A DNA stretch of 15,272 bases from Trueperaceae bacterium (lineage in GTDB: Bacteria; Deinococcota; Deinococci; Deinococcales; Trueperaceae): contig JAGXHO010000028.1 of NCBI GenBank assembly GCA_024636105.1, forward strand, positions 1-15,272. The letters run 5' to 3'. The number at the start of each line of letters is the position of its first letter. Position 1 is the stretch's first letter. This document shows, one piece after another, positions 1-9,073 of the stretch. Made by a program: the position numbers and the translations under genes. The notes under the pieces are model-generated. The model did not search any database, had not been told where the DNA came from, and saw nothing but the letters and a program-made list of their open reading frames with translations.

Positions 1-1186
1 CGCCCAGCTCGCGATCGTCGGCATCGACCCGGCGACCGGCGAGGTCCTCGCGATGGTGGGGGAGAAGCCGACCGACGGCGTCGGCGTCGGCGAGCTCAAC
101 CGCGTCCTGCAGGCGCGCCGTCAGCCAGGGTCGTCGTTCAAACCGATCGTCTACGCCACCGCCATGGAGCTGGGCGGGTTCTCGCAGGCCACCCTACTGA
201 TCGACGAACCGGCCACCTTCCTCACGCGCGGGCAGGCGCCGTACGAGCCGCGCAACTGGGACGATCAGTTCTCCGGGGTCCTCACCGTGCGCGAGAACCT
301 CAACCAGAGCCGCAACATCCCGGCGGTCAAGGCGCTCGAGGCCGCGTCCGCCGAAGCCGTCGCCAACCGGGCGCGCGAGCTCGGCTACGACGTCGAGCCC
401 TACTACGCGCTCGCCCTTGGGTCCTTCGAGGTCACGCCCATCCAGCACGCCTCCGCCTTCGGCGCCTTCGCGAACGGCGGCGTGCAGGTCGACTGGCACG
501 TGGTCGCGCGCGTCGAGGACGCCGACGGCAACGTGCTGTACGAGGCGACGCCGCGCCACAAGCAGGTGTGGAGCCCGCAGACCGCGTACGTGATGCTCGA
601 CGCGCTGCACGGGAACGTCGTGGACCGCAACCCCACGGCGCTCTCGTGGCGCGCCGACGTCCCAGGGCGTTGGATCGCGGGGAAGACCGGTACGACGAAC
701 GACGAGCGCGACATCTGGTTCGTCGGCGCGACCCCCGGGATGGTGGCCACCGTCTGGATCGGCAACGACGACAACACCTCGCTGCCCCGCTCGATGACGA
801 ACGCGGACGGCAGCACTGAGACCGTCACCTCCTCGCGCCAACCCATCTACGTGTGGAACGACTTCGTCGCGCGGGCGCTCGAAGGGCGTCCGGTGGCCGC
901 CGACGGCTTCCCGATCCCGGAGGGGATCGTCTTCCATCGGATCGATCGGCGCACCGGAGCGCTCTCGTCGGGCGGCACGGCCGCCGCCTTCTTGGCGGGC
1001 ACCGACCTGAGCTCGGGGGGCGTCGCGAGCACGCTCACGATCGAGGTGCCCGTCGACCGCCGCACCGGCATGCGCGCCACCGCGGCGACGCCCTACGAGT
1101 TCATCGACGTGCTCGAAGTGGCCCCGGCCGACCTCGCCGCCTTCCTGGCGGGCGATGCGCCGCTGAACCTACCGGTCCAACCGTGA
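1..1186 (+). CDS. Penicillin-binding protein 1A-type transglycosylase/transpeptidase, C-terminal part (partial)
   Basis: The reading frame is already open at base 2 and its true start lies left of the window, so about 394 C-terminal residues are visible. The protein cross-links peptidoglycan at the outer face of the inner membrane. The first residues (QLAIVGIDPATGEVLAMVG) are the usual lead-in to a class A PBP transpeptidase domain. Counting from the first full codon, all three penicillin-binding motifs are present and in order: SSFK with the likely catalytic Ser at residue 44, SRN at 103-105, and KTG at 228-230 inside GKTGTTND. The WFVG-TPGMVATVWIGND stretch after KTG is also typical. The N-terminal glycosyltransferase domain and membrane anchor are expected upstream but cannot be seen, so the class A assignment is inferred. 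The stop overlaps the GTG start of the next gene, which suggests co-translation. Confidence 0.93.
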   Translation, partial: AQLAIVGIDPATGEVLAMVGEKPTDGVGVGELNRVLQARRQPGSSFKPIVYATAMELGGFSQATLLIDEPATFLTRGQAPYEPRNWDDQFSGVLTVRENLNQSRNIPAVKALEAASAEAVANRARELGYDVEPYYALALGSFEVTPIQHASAFGAFANGGVQVDWHVVARVEDADGNVLYEATPRHKQVWSPQTAYVMLDALHGNVVDRNPTALSWRADVPGRWIAGKTGTTNDERDIWFVGATPGMVATVWIGNDDNTSLPRSMTNADGSTETVTSSRQPIYVWNDFVARALEGRPVAADGFPIPEGIVFHRIDRRTGALSSGGTAAAFLAGTDLSSGGVASTLTIEVPVDRRTGMRATAATPYEFIDVLEVAPADLAAFLAGDAPLNLPVQP

Positions 1187-2118
1187 GTTCCGGCGCTTCG
1201 GCGCCCGGCAACGACACCGCCACCGCCCTCCCCGGCGTCCGCGTCGGGCACTGGAGCGACCCTGCGGCACGCACCGGCTGCACCGTCGTGCTGTTCGATG
1301 ACGAGGGCGCGGTCACCTCCGGACGCGTGCTCGGCGCCGCCCCCGGAAGCCGCGAGACGGCACTGCTCGAGCCCGACAAGAGCGTGGAGCGCGTGCACGC
1401 GTTGCTGCTGACCGGCGGCAGCGCGTTCGGGCTCGACGCCGCGGCCGGGGTCGTGCGCTACCTCGAGGAGCGCGGCATCGGCTTCACCACCCCGTTCGGC
1501 GTGGTCCCGATCGTGCCGGCGGCGGTCCTCTACGACCTGTCCGTGGGCGACCCGCGCGTCCGCCCCGACGCCGCCGCCGGGTACGCGGCCGCCTCGGCGG
1601 CCGCGTCGGCACCCGTGGCCGAGGGCGCGGTCGGGGCGGGAACGGGCGCCACCGTCGGCAAGCTCGCGGGCTTCGACCGGGCCCAGCGTTCGGGCCTCGG
1701 CTCGTCCCTGATGACCGTGCACGGCGCGCGGGTCGCGGCGATCGCCATCAGCAACGCGGTGGGCGACCTGGTGGACCCGACCGACGGAACGCTCGTCGCC
1801 GGCACCGGGCTAGGCAGGGATCCCGAAGCGGCCGCGGCGCGGTTCGCCCCCGCGCCGGGCACGAACACGACCCTCGTGGCGGTCATCGTCGACGCCCCGC
1901 TCACCAAGGCCGACGCCTACGCGCTCGCCACCTCGGCGCACGCCGGAATCGCGCAGGTGACGCGCCCTTCGCACACGATCCACGACGGCGACACCGCGTT
2001 CGTGAGCAGCGTCCGTGGAGGGCCCCGCGTCCCGCTCGGCGCGCTCGGGGTCGCGGTGCAGGCCGTCGTCGCGCGCGCGCTGCTGCGGGGCGTTCGCGCG
2101 GGTCAGCCCGAGCGGTAG
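1183..2118 (+). CDS. P1 family (S58, DmpA/NylC-like) self-cleaving peptidase
   Basis: This encodes 311 residues from a GTG that overlaps the preceding stop (GTGA). The frame stays open further upstream, but that part lies inside the PBP gene and the family homology begins only at residue ~18 (PGVRVGHW), so the GTG is preferred. Family landmarks are GGSAFGLDAA, VPIVPAAVLYDL, GTGATVGK and a C-terminal HDGDTAF. These N-terminal nucleophile hydrolases are made as one chain that cuts itself into alpha and beta subunits. The NTT motif puts the likely cut at Asn228|Thr229, with Thr229 as the new nucleophile, giving subunits of ~228 and ~83 residues, the proportions known for NylC-type enzymes. Relatives act on beta-alanyl or D-amino acid peptides or on 6-aminohexanoate oligomers; the substrate here cannot be told. 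No signal peptide is visible, so it is probably cytoplasmic. No clear ribosome site precedes it, so coupling to the PBP gene is likely. Confidence 0.9.
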   Translation: MSSGASAPGNDTATALPGVRVGHWSDPAARTGCTVVLFDDEGAVTSGRVLGAAPGSRETALLEPDKSVERVHALLLTGGSAFGLDAAAGVVRYLEERGIGFTTPFGVVPIVPAAVLYDLSVGDPRVRPDAAAGYAAASAAASAPVAEGAVGAGTGATVGKLAGFDRAQRSGLGSSLMTVHGARVAAIAISNAVGDLVDPTDGTLVAGTGLGRDPEAAAARFAPAPGTNTTLVAVIVDAPLTKADAYALATSAHAGIAQVTRPSHTIHDGDTAFVSSVRGGPRVPLGALGVAVQAVVARALLRGVRAGQPER

Positions 2119-2121
2119 GCT
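2116..2121 (+). promoter_or_regulatory. -10 box (TAGGCT) of pdxT, leaderless arrangement
   Basis: TAGGCT sits across the end of the upstream peptidase gene, 6 bases before the GTG of pdxT. A -10 box this close to the start would put the transcription start at or next to the start codon. No good -35 or ribosome site is visible. The same layout recurs at six other starts in the window, which raises confidence in each one. Confidence 0.5.
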
Positions 2122-2127
2122 TCGACC

Positions 2128-2763
2128 GTGCCCCGCCCTACCGCCGTCCCCACCATTGCTGCCGATGCCCCCACCGTCGGCGTGCTCGCGCTCCAGGGCG
2201 CGTTCCGCGAGCACCGCCTGGCCTTCGAGCGCCTCGGCCTGCACGTGCGCGAGGTGCGGCTGCCCCGCCACCTCGAGGGTCTCGTCGGGCTGGCGATCCC
2301 CGGCGGCGAATCGACCACCATGGCGAAGCTCATGCGCACGTACGGGCTCGACGACGCCATCCGCGCGTTCCACGCCGGGGGCGGGGGCCTGCTCGGGACC
2401 TGCGCCGGCGCGATCGCGCTCGCCTCCGAGATCCTCGAGCACCCGGACCAACCGCGGCTCGGGCTGCTCGACGTCGCGGTGGCCCGCAACGACTACGGCC
2501 GCCAGGTCGCTTCGTTCGAGGCCGACCTGCAGGTGGTCGGGTTGGACCGACCCGTCCACGGGGTGTTCATCCGGTCGCCGCGCCTCGTGCGCGTCGGGGA
2601 CGAGGTGGCGGTCCTATCGGTGTACGATGGCGATCCGGTCGCCGTGGGCGCAGGGAACGTCGTGGTCACGGTCTTCCACCCCGAACTGAGCGGCGACGAC
2701 CGCTTCCATGCGCTGGTCCTGGCGCGCTGGGGTGTGGCCGCAGTGATAGGAGCACCAACGTGA
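2128..2763 (+). CDS. pdxT: PdxT, glutaminase subunit of pyridoxal 5'-phosphate synthase
   Basis: The 211-residue class I glutamine amidotransferase hydrolyses glutamine and passes ammonia to PdxS in the DXP-independent vitamin B6 pathway. Visible family motifs are VGVLALQGAFREH at 17-29, PGGESTT at 58-64, the nucleophile elbow GTCAGA with catalytic Cys92, the substrate-contact stretch RNDYGRQ followed by SFE, and the His184-x-Glu186 dyad in FHPEL. All catalytic residues are intact. Compared with typical PdxT there are ~15 extra N-terminal residues. The GTG start is chosen because a TAGGCT box lies 6 bases upstream; the only later in-frame GTG falls inside the conserved first strand. pdxS is not in this window, which is unusual because the pair is commonly adjacent. 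ppa follows with a GTGA overlap. Confidence 0.95.
   Translation: MPRPTAVPTIAADAPTVGVLALQGAFREHRLAFERLGLHVREVRLPRHLEGLVGLAIPGGESTTMAKLMRTYGLDDAIRAFHAGGGGLLGTCAGAIALASEILEHPDQPRLGLLDVAVARNDYGRQVASFEADLQVVGLDRPVHGVFIRSPRLVRVGDEVAVLSVYDGDPVAVGAGNVVVTVFHPELSGDDRFHALVLARWGVAAVIGAPT
2748..2752 (+). promoter_or_regulatory. Ribosome binding site of ppa (AGGAG)
   Basis: AGGAG lies within the last codons of pdxT, 7 bases before the GTG at 2760. It fixes the ppa start at a GTG that overlaps the pdxT stop and shows that ppa relies on leadered initiation, unlike pdxT. Confidence 0.7.
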
Positions 2764-3308
2764 CCAACCTCTACCACCTGAGCCCGGGCGACAAGGCCCC
2801 CGAGATCGTGAACACCATCATCGAGGTGCCGCTGGGCAGCTCGAACAAGTACGAGTACGACCCGCACCACGGCTTCTTCCAGCTCGACCGGGTGCTCTAC
2901 AGCCCGATGCACTACCCCGGCGACTACGGGTTCATCCCAGGCACGTACGCGGAGGACGACGACCCACTCGACATCCTCGTGCTCATGAACAAGGCGACCT
3001 TCACGGGCGCGGTGCTGCGGGCGCGCCCGCTCGGGTTCCTCGAGATGAGCGACGAGAAGGGGCGCGACCAGAAGATCCTCGCCGTTCCGGTCGACGATCC
3101 GCGCTACGACTCGAACCGGCACCTCGAGTCGATCTCGCGCCACCGCCTGCGCGAGATCGAGCACTTCTTCCGCATCTACAAGGAGCTCGAGGGGAAGCAC
3201 ACCAACGTCGAGGGGTGGCACGGCATGGACGAGACCCACGTCCTGATCCACAAGGCGATCGCCGCGTACAAGGTCAAGTACCCCGCGGGAGCGGCCACGC
3301 CGCGCTGA
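2760..3308 (+). CDS. ppa: Inorganic pyrophosphatase, family I
   Basis: This 182-residue soluble enzyme hydrolyses pyrophosphate to two phosphates and so pulls biosynthetic reactions forward. The family I signature DDDPLDI is at residues 66-72, with the metal-binding Asp cluster intact. Upstream are IIEVPLGSSNKYEYD (21-34), whose Glu, Lys and Glu match the active-site positions of the family, and the MHYPGDYGFIP block at 50-60. The length is normal for bacterial family I enzymes. The GTG start overlaps the pdxT stop and is preceded by AGGAG. The gene ends in a strong hairpin shared with the convergent lipA. Its pairing with pdxT looks like shared transcription rather than a pathway link. Confidence 0.97.
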   Translation: MTNLYHLSPGDKAPEIVNTIIEVPLGSSNKYEYDPHHGFFQLDRVLYSPMHYPGDYGFIPGTYAEDDDPLDILVLMNKATFTGAVLRARPLGFLEMSDEKGRDQKILAVPVDDPRYDSNRHLESISRHRLREIEHFFRIYKELEGKHTNVEGWHGMDETHVLIHKAIAAYKVKYPAGAATPR

Positions 3309-3328
3309 CGGACCGATGCCCAACGGAG

Positions 3329-3357
3329 CGCCGCCCGGAACTCGGTTCCGGGCGGCG
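3329..3357. terminator. Hairpin terminator between convergent ppa and lipA
   Basis: A perfect 13-bp inverted repeat (CGCCGCCCGGAAC and its complement) surrounds a 3-base loop, TCG. It lies 20 bases after the ppa stop and 27 bases beyond the lipA stop, so it could serve both strands. There is no T-run on either side, as is often the case in very GC-rich genomes, so factor-independent release is not certain. Confidence 0.75.
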
Positions 3358-3384
3358 TCGCTGTGGGCTCGTGGGGGACGGCCG

Positions 3385-6285
<2,901 letters not shown>

Positions 6286-6291
6286 GCCGTC

Positions 6292-6297
6292 ACGCTA
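6292..6297 (-). promoter_or_regulatory. -10 box (TAGCGT) of the sugar dehydrogenase gene
   Basis: On the minus strand TAGCGT is followed by 6 bases and then the ATG at 6285. There is no ribosome site, so leaderless initiation is the likely mode. No -35 match is visible. Confidence 0.45.
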
Positions 6298-6313
6298 TGC
6301 GACGTCGCGGGCT

Positions 6314-6335
6314 GCGTCTGCGGCGGGCCGCACGC
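6314..6335 (-). terminator. Weak hairpin after trmH
   Basis: A TGCGG/CCGCA stem with a 4-base loop, lengthened by GCG/CGC across a 2-base bulge, lies 13 bases past the trmH stop. It has no T-run. It may separate trmH from the dehydrogenase gene, which has its own -10 box. Confidence 0.25.
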
Positions 6336-6348
6336 TCGACGGCCGGCC

Positions 6349-7122
6349 TCACGACGGACCGAACGCGCCCGGCGGGCGGTCGTCGGGGTCGTCGCCCTCG
6401 TCGTCTGGGTCCGGCGCATCGGGCTCGTGCGGTTCCGGGGGACCGCCCGGCAGCCGGGCAAGCACCGCGCGCAGGTGTTCGGGGAGGGCGCCGTCGGCAT
6501 CGGGCGTCGGGAGCGGGATCCCGGCGGCTGTCAAGCGGGCGGCCGCCCGCGGGTGCATCCAGCGGATCGCGTGCGCGTCGCGCTCGGCGGCGGTCAGCCG
6601 CGGCGCGGCGTACGCGCCGGCGGCGCGACGCTGGCGTTGGGCCTCGAACATCACGACCGCTGTCGCGACGGACACGTTGAGCGACTGCACCATCCCGAGC
6701 ATCGGGATCACGATGCGCGCGTCGGCGGCCGCGGCGGCCGCGGCGCTCACGCCGTGCTTCTCGTTGCCGAAGACCACGCAGGTCGGGCCGACGTAGTCGA
6801 CGTCGCGGAAGTCGACCGCGTCGTCGGCGAGGTGGGCGGCGTAGACCTGCATGCCCTGTGCGCGCACCGCCGCGAGCGCGTCGTCGAGCGTGGCGTGCAC
6901 GCGCAGCTCGACCCACTTCTCGGCGCTGGCGCTGGTGGCGTTGAACGTGGCGACCCCGCCGGTCGGGTGGGTGGCGTGGACGACGCCGACGCCGATCGCG
7001 TCGGCCGTGCGCAGCATGGCCGACAGGTTGTGGGGCTTGTGGACGTCCTCGGCCAACAGCGTGAGGTCGGGCTGGCGATGGCGCAGCACCCCTTGGATGC
7101 GGCGGTAGCGTCGCTCGGTCAT
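6349..7122 (-). CDS. trmH: tRNA (guanosine-18-2'-O)-methyltransferase TrmH
   Basis: This 257-residue SPOUT-fold enzyme methylates the ribose of G18 in tRNA D-loops, using SAM. The N-terminal block RHRQPDL followed by EDVHKPHNLSAMLRTADAIGV is characteristic of TrmH rather than the rRNA enzyme RlmB. It includes Asn32 and the likely catalytic Arg38. The knot motifs are FGNEKHGVS (118-126) and IPMLGMVQSLNVSVATAV (139-156). The C-terminal ~30 residues are an acidic, proline-rich tail (DPDDEGDDPDD). The ATG is preceded by TACGAT and 6 bases, so initiation is probably leaderless. This start region is present in three tandem copies, and an 11-codon mini-ORF ends on the trmH start codon (ATGA). tRNA-Leu is divergent. 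Confidence 0.94.
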   Translation of the reverse strand: MTERRYRRIQGVLRHRQPDLTLLAEDVHKPHNLSAMLRTADAIGVGVVHATHPTGGVATFNATSASAEKWVELRVHATLDDALAAVRAQGMQVYAAHLADDAVDFRDVDYVGPTCVVFGNEKHGVSAAAAAAADARIVIPMLGMVQSLNVSVATAVVMFEAQRQRRAAGAYAAPRLTAAERDAHAIRWMHPRAAARLTAAGIPLPTPDADGALPEHLRAVLARLPGGPPEPHEPDAPDPDDEGDDPDDRPPGAFGPS

Positions 7123-7154
7123 CGGTGCATCGTACCGAGCGGGCGCTCGGTCAT
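7119..7154 (-). CDS. Putative 11-residue leader peptide coupled to trmH
   Basis: An ATG at 7154, in repeat unit 2, opens the frame MTERPLGTMHR and stops at a TGA that overlaps the trmH ATG (ATGA). It has its own TACGAT box 6 bases upstream. The first four residues equal those of TrmH because the frame is a copy of its start. It may be a chance result of the duplication; translation is unproven. Confidence 0.3.
   Translation of the reverse strand: MTERPLGTMHR
7129..7134 (-). promoter_or_regulatory. -10 box (TACGAT) of trmH
   Basis: On the minus strand TACGAT is followed by 6 bases and the trmH ATG. Identical copies lie at 7161-7166 and 7193-7198, each 6 bases before an ATG. The TACGAT hexamer is the best-conserved -10 in the window, with no recognisable -35. 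Confidence 0.5.
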
Positions 7155-7186
7155 CGGAGCATCGTACCGAGCGGGCGCGCGGTCAT
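7151..7186 (-). CDS. Putative 11-residue leader peptide, upstream copy
   Basis: An ATG at 7186, in repeat unit 3, opens MTARPLGTMLR and stops at a TGA overlapping the ATG of the next mini-ORF. Its TACGAT box is at 7193-7198. The 32-base period equals an 11-codon frame plus stop (36 bases) minus a 4-base overlap, so every further repeat copy would lengthen the chain of coupled mini-ORFs. Expression is unproven. Confidence 0.25.
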   Translation of the reverse strand: MTARPLGTMLR

Positions 7187-7242
7187 CGGCGCATCGTACC
7201 GAGCGCAGGCGCGCCGCGGCGGGGATCCGGTCGGCACGGTGC

Positions 7243-7270
7243 TTGACGCGGGGGAGGGGCGTGGTAGACT
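7243..7270 (+). promoter_or_regulatory. Promoter of tRNA-Leu
   Basis: TTGACG at 7243-7248 and TAGACT at 7265-7270 are separated by 16 bases and match the sigma-70-type consensus. The predicted start is about 7277, some 12 bases before the mature tRNA. It is the only promoter in the window with a convincing -35 element. Confidence 0.8.
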
Positions 7271-7288
7271 CACGCCCGCACGCCCCGA

Positions 7289-7375
7289 GCCGAGGTGGCG
7301 GAATAGGTAGACGCGCCAGCTTGAGGGGCTGGTGACCGCAAGGTCGTAGGGGTTCAAGTCCCCTCCTCGGCACCA
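7289..7375 (+). tRNA. tRNA-Leu (anticodon GAG)
   Basis: The 87-base class II tRNA folds fully. The acceptor stem is GCCGAGG/CCTCGGC and the D-arm is GCG/CGC with a GG pair in the loop. The anticodon stem CCAGC/GCTGG surrounds TTGAGGG with anticodon GAG at 7323-7325. The variable arm has GACC/GGTC with a GCAA loop, and the T-arm is AGGGG-TTCAAGT-CCCCT. The discriminator is A, the leucine identity base, and CCA is encoded at 7373-7375. It reads CUC, and CUU by wobble. Confidence 0.97.
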
Positions 7376-7380
7376 ACGAA

Positions 7381-7415
7381 GCAGCGGCCCCCGCGAACGA
7401 TGTGGGGGCCGCTGC
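7381..7415 (+). terminator. Hairpin terminator after tRNA-Leu
   Basis: Five bases after CCA is a 14-bp stem, GCAGCGGCCCCCGC paired to GTGGGGGCCGCTGC with one G-T wobble, around the 7-base loop GAACGAT. No T-run follows. Its position directly after the tRNA supports a terminator role. Confidence 0.75.
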
Positions 7416-7490
7416 CGTGCCGCAACGCTCGGATCGCGGCCGGATTCGGCCGCTGCCCAGGCGACCGTCGGCGCCGCACGGCGCGCGTGC

Positions 7491-7496
7491 TAGCGT
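7491..7496 (+). promoter_or_regulatory. -10 box (TAGCGT) of the helicase gene
   Basis: TAGCGT lies 7 bases before the GTG at 7504. It supports that GTG over an in-frame ATG at 7402 that sits in the tRNA terminator hairpin. Confidence 0.45.
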
Positions 7497-7503
7497 TCGG
7501 CTC

Positions 7504-9060
7504 GTGCGCACCGGGTCCGCGTCCCCCTTCCCCTTCGCCCGGTACCGCGCCGGTCAGCGCGAGGTGATCGACGCCGCCCGCGACGCCTTCGACGAAGGCC
7601 GCAAGGTCGTCGTCGTGGAGGCCCCCACCGGGGCCGGCAAGAGCGCGATCGCGGTCACGCTCGCGCGCCAGGCAGCGTCCGCGTACCTGCTCACCGCGCA
7701 GAAGGTGCTCCAGGACCAGTACCAACGCGATTTCGACGACCTCGCGCTCATGAAGGGGCGCGCCAACTACCCCTGCGAGGTGGCGCCCACCCACGCCGCG
7801 GCCGCGCCGTGCCTCGCCGGCCGCACCTTCCCCGAGTGCGACGCGTGCCAGTACTTCCGGGCCAAGGACCGGGCGCTGGCGGCCCCGCGGGCGCTGATGA
7901 ACTACGCCTACTTCCTCCACGAGCTCAACTACGCCGGCGGCTTCCGGCCGCGCGAGCTGCTCGTGCTCGACGAGGCCCACAACGCCGAATCGCTACTGAT
8001 GGGGTTCGTCCAGGTCTCGGTGGGCGACGGCCAGCTCGAGCGCGCCGGCGTCGACTTGCGGCTCCCGGGTTATCCCGACCGCGAGGCGCTCTTCGACTTC
8101 GCCGACGATGTGCGCCCACGACTCGCGGCGCGCGCCCGCGAGCTCGACGCGGTCCTCGGGGTGGGGGCCTTGCCCCCCGACGTGGAGCTCGAGCAACTGC
8201 GGGTGCGGCAGTGGCTCGACGGACAGGCGACGCGGCTGGGCTGGCTGGTCGACACGCGCGACGACGGCGTCGAATGGGTGGTCGAGCACCGCCGCGATGA
8301 CCGGGGCCCGCAGGCGACCTTCAAGCCGGTCACGGTGGCGCCCTTCGCGCGTCAGTTGCTGTTCGACCACGCGGACCGCGCGCTGCTCCTGTCGGCGACC
8401 GTCCTCGACCCCGAGACCTTCTTGCGCGGGCTGGGCGTGGAGCCCGAAGAGGCGGCGGTGCTCCAAGTGGCCTCGACCTTCCCTCCGGAGCGGCGGCCGC
8501 TGATCGCCCGCCCGGTCGCGCGGCTGACGCGCCACCACCTCGAGAAGGACCTCCCGAAGCTCACCGCGGAGATCAAGGACCTGTTCATCGACCACGAGAC
8601 CGAGAAGGGCGTGGTGCACGCGCATTCGTACAAGATCGCGGGCGCCATCCTGCAGGCGCTGCCCCCCGACCTCCGGCGACGGGTGGTCACGCGTTTCGAC
8701 GCGGCCGGCCGCGAGGCGGCCCTCGAGGCGCACCTGACGCGCCCCGAACCGACCGTGCTGCTCAGCCCGTCGATGACCGAGGGGCTCGACCTGGCGGGCG
8801 ACCTGGCGCGCTGGCAGGTGATCTGCAAGCTGCCCTTCCCGTACCTGGGCGACCCGCAGGTCGCGGCGCGCCGCGCCGAGGACCCCGGGTGGTACGAGTG
8901 GCGCACCTGCCTGACGATCGTCCAGGCCTACGGTCGGGCCGTGCGCAGCGAGGACGACCATGCGGTCACGTACCTGCTGGACGCCGACGCCCCGGCCTTC
9001 CTGAAGCGCCAACGCCACCGACTGCCGCCCTGGTTCCTCGAGGCGGTGGTCTGGCCGTGA
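7504..9060 (+). CDS. XPD/DinG-family iron-sulfur DNA helicase
   Basis: This 518-residue superfamily 2 helicase probably unwinds DNA 5'-to-3' in repair or in resolving unusual structures. Motifs in order are a Q-like YRAGQREVI (14-22), Walker A EAPTGAGKS (39-47), four cysteines C91, C103, C112 and C115 placed as in the XPD 4Fe-4S domain after GRANYPC, DEAH (156-159), SATV (297-300), SPSMTEGLDL (421-430), and motif VI QAYGRAVRSEDD (474-485). It is shorter than E. coli DinG (~716) and has no exonuclease domain, so it resembles the compact DinG/YoaA or archaeal XPD-like forms; I give no symbol. The GTG start follows a TAGCGT box and leaves 13 residues before the Q-like motif. It converges on the acetyltransferase gene with only 13 bases between the stops and no terminator between them. 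Confidence 0.92.
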   Translation: MRTGSASPFPFARYRAGQREVIDAARDAFDEGRKVVVVEAPTGAGKSAIAVTLARQAASAYLLTAQKVLQDQYQRDFDDLALMKGRANYPCEVAPTHAAAAPCLAGRTFPECDACQYFRAKDRALAAPRALMNYAYFLHELNYAGGFRPRELLVLDEAHNAESLLMGFVQVSVGDGQLERAGVDLRLPGYPDREALFDFADDVRPRLAARARELDAVLGVGALPPDVELEQLRVRQWLDGQATRLGWLVDTRDDGVEWVVEHRRDDRGPQATFKPVTVAPFARQLLFDHADRALLLSATVLDPETFLRGLGVEPEEAAVLQVASTFPPERRPLIARPVARLTRHHLEKDLPKLTAEIKDLFIDHETEKGVVHAHSYKIAGAILQALPPDLRRRVVTRFDAAGREAALEAHLTRPEPTVLLSPSMTEGLDLAGDLARWQVICKLPFPYLGDPQVAARRAEDPGWYEWRTCLTIVQAYGRAVRSEDDHAVTYLLDADAPAFLKRQRHRLPPWFLEAVVWP

Positions 9061-9073
9061 CGGACGCAGCGGG

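Larger units (their letters stand above)
7113..7208. repeat. Three tandem 32-bp repeats carrying copies of the trmH start region
   Basis: The units are 7113-7144, 7145-7176 and 7177-7208. On the minus strand each holds TACGAT, 6 bases, then ATGACC, so the -10 box, start codon and first codons of trmH occur three times. Units 1 and 2 have the dyad GCTCGGT-N14-ACCGAGC; unit 3 has one arm mismatch. Where units 1 and 2 meet, ACCGAGC and GCTCGGT form a tight hairpin with a GGGC loop (7134-7151). The 32-bp period is close to three helical turns, which would suit a protein bound on one face of the DNA. Confidence 0.85.

Noticed and set aside
853..1182. Upstream open extension of the P1 peptidase frame
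   Set aside because: It overlaps the PBP gene and reads as Arg-rich shadow sequence; family homology begins after the GTG at 1183.
6341..6348. GGCCGGCC next to the trmH stop
   Set aside because: An 8-bp GC palindrome is expected by chance at this base composition.
7113..7208. The 32-bp repeats as a CRISPR array
   Set aside because: The units are directly adjacent with no unique spacers, number only three, and include the trmH start codon.
7402..7503. An earlier ATG start for the helicase at 7402
   Set aside because: It lies inside the tRNA-Leu terminator hairpin; the GTG at 7504 has a -10 box and fits the family N-terminus.
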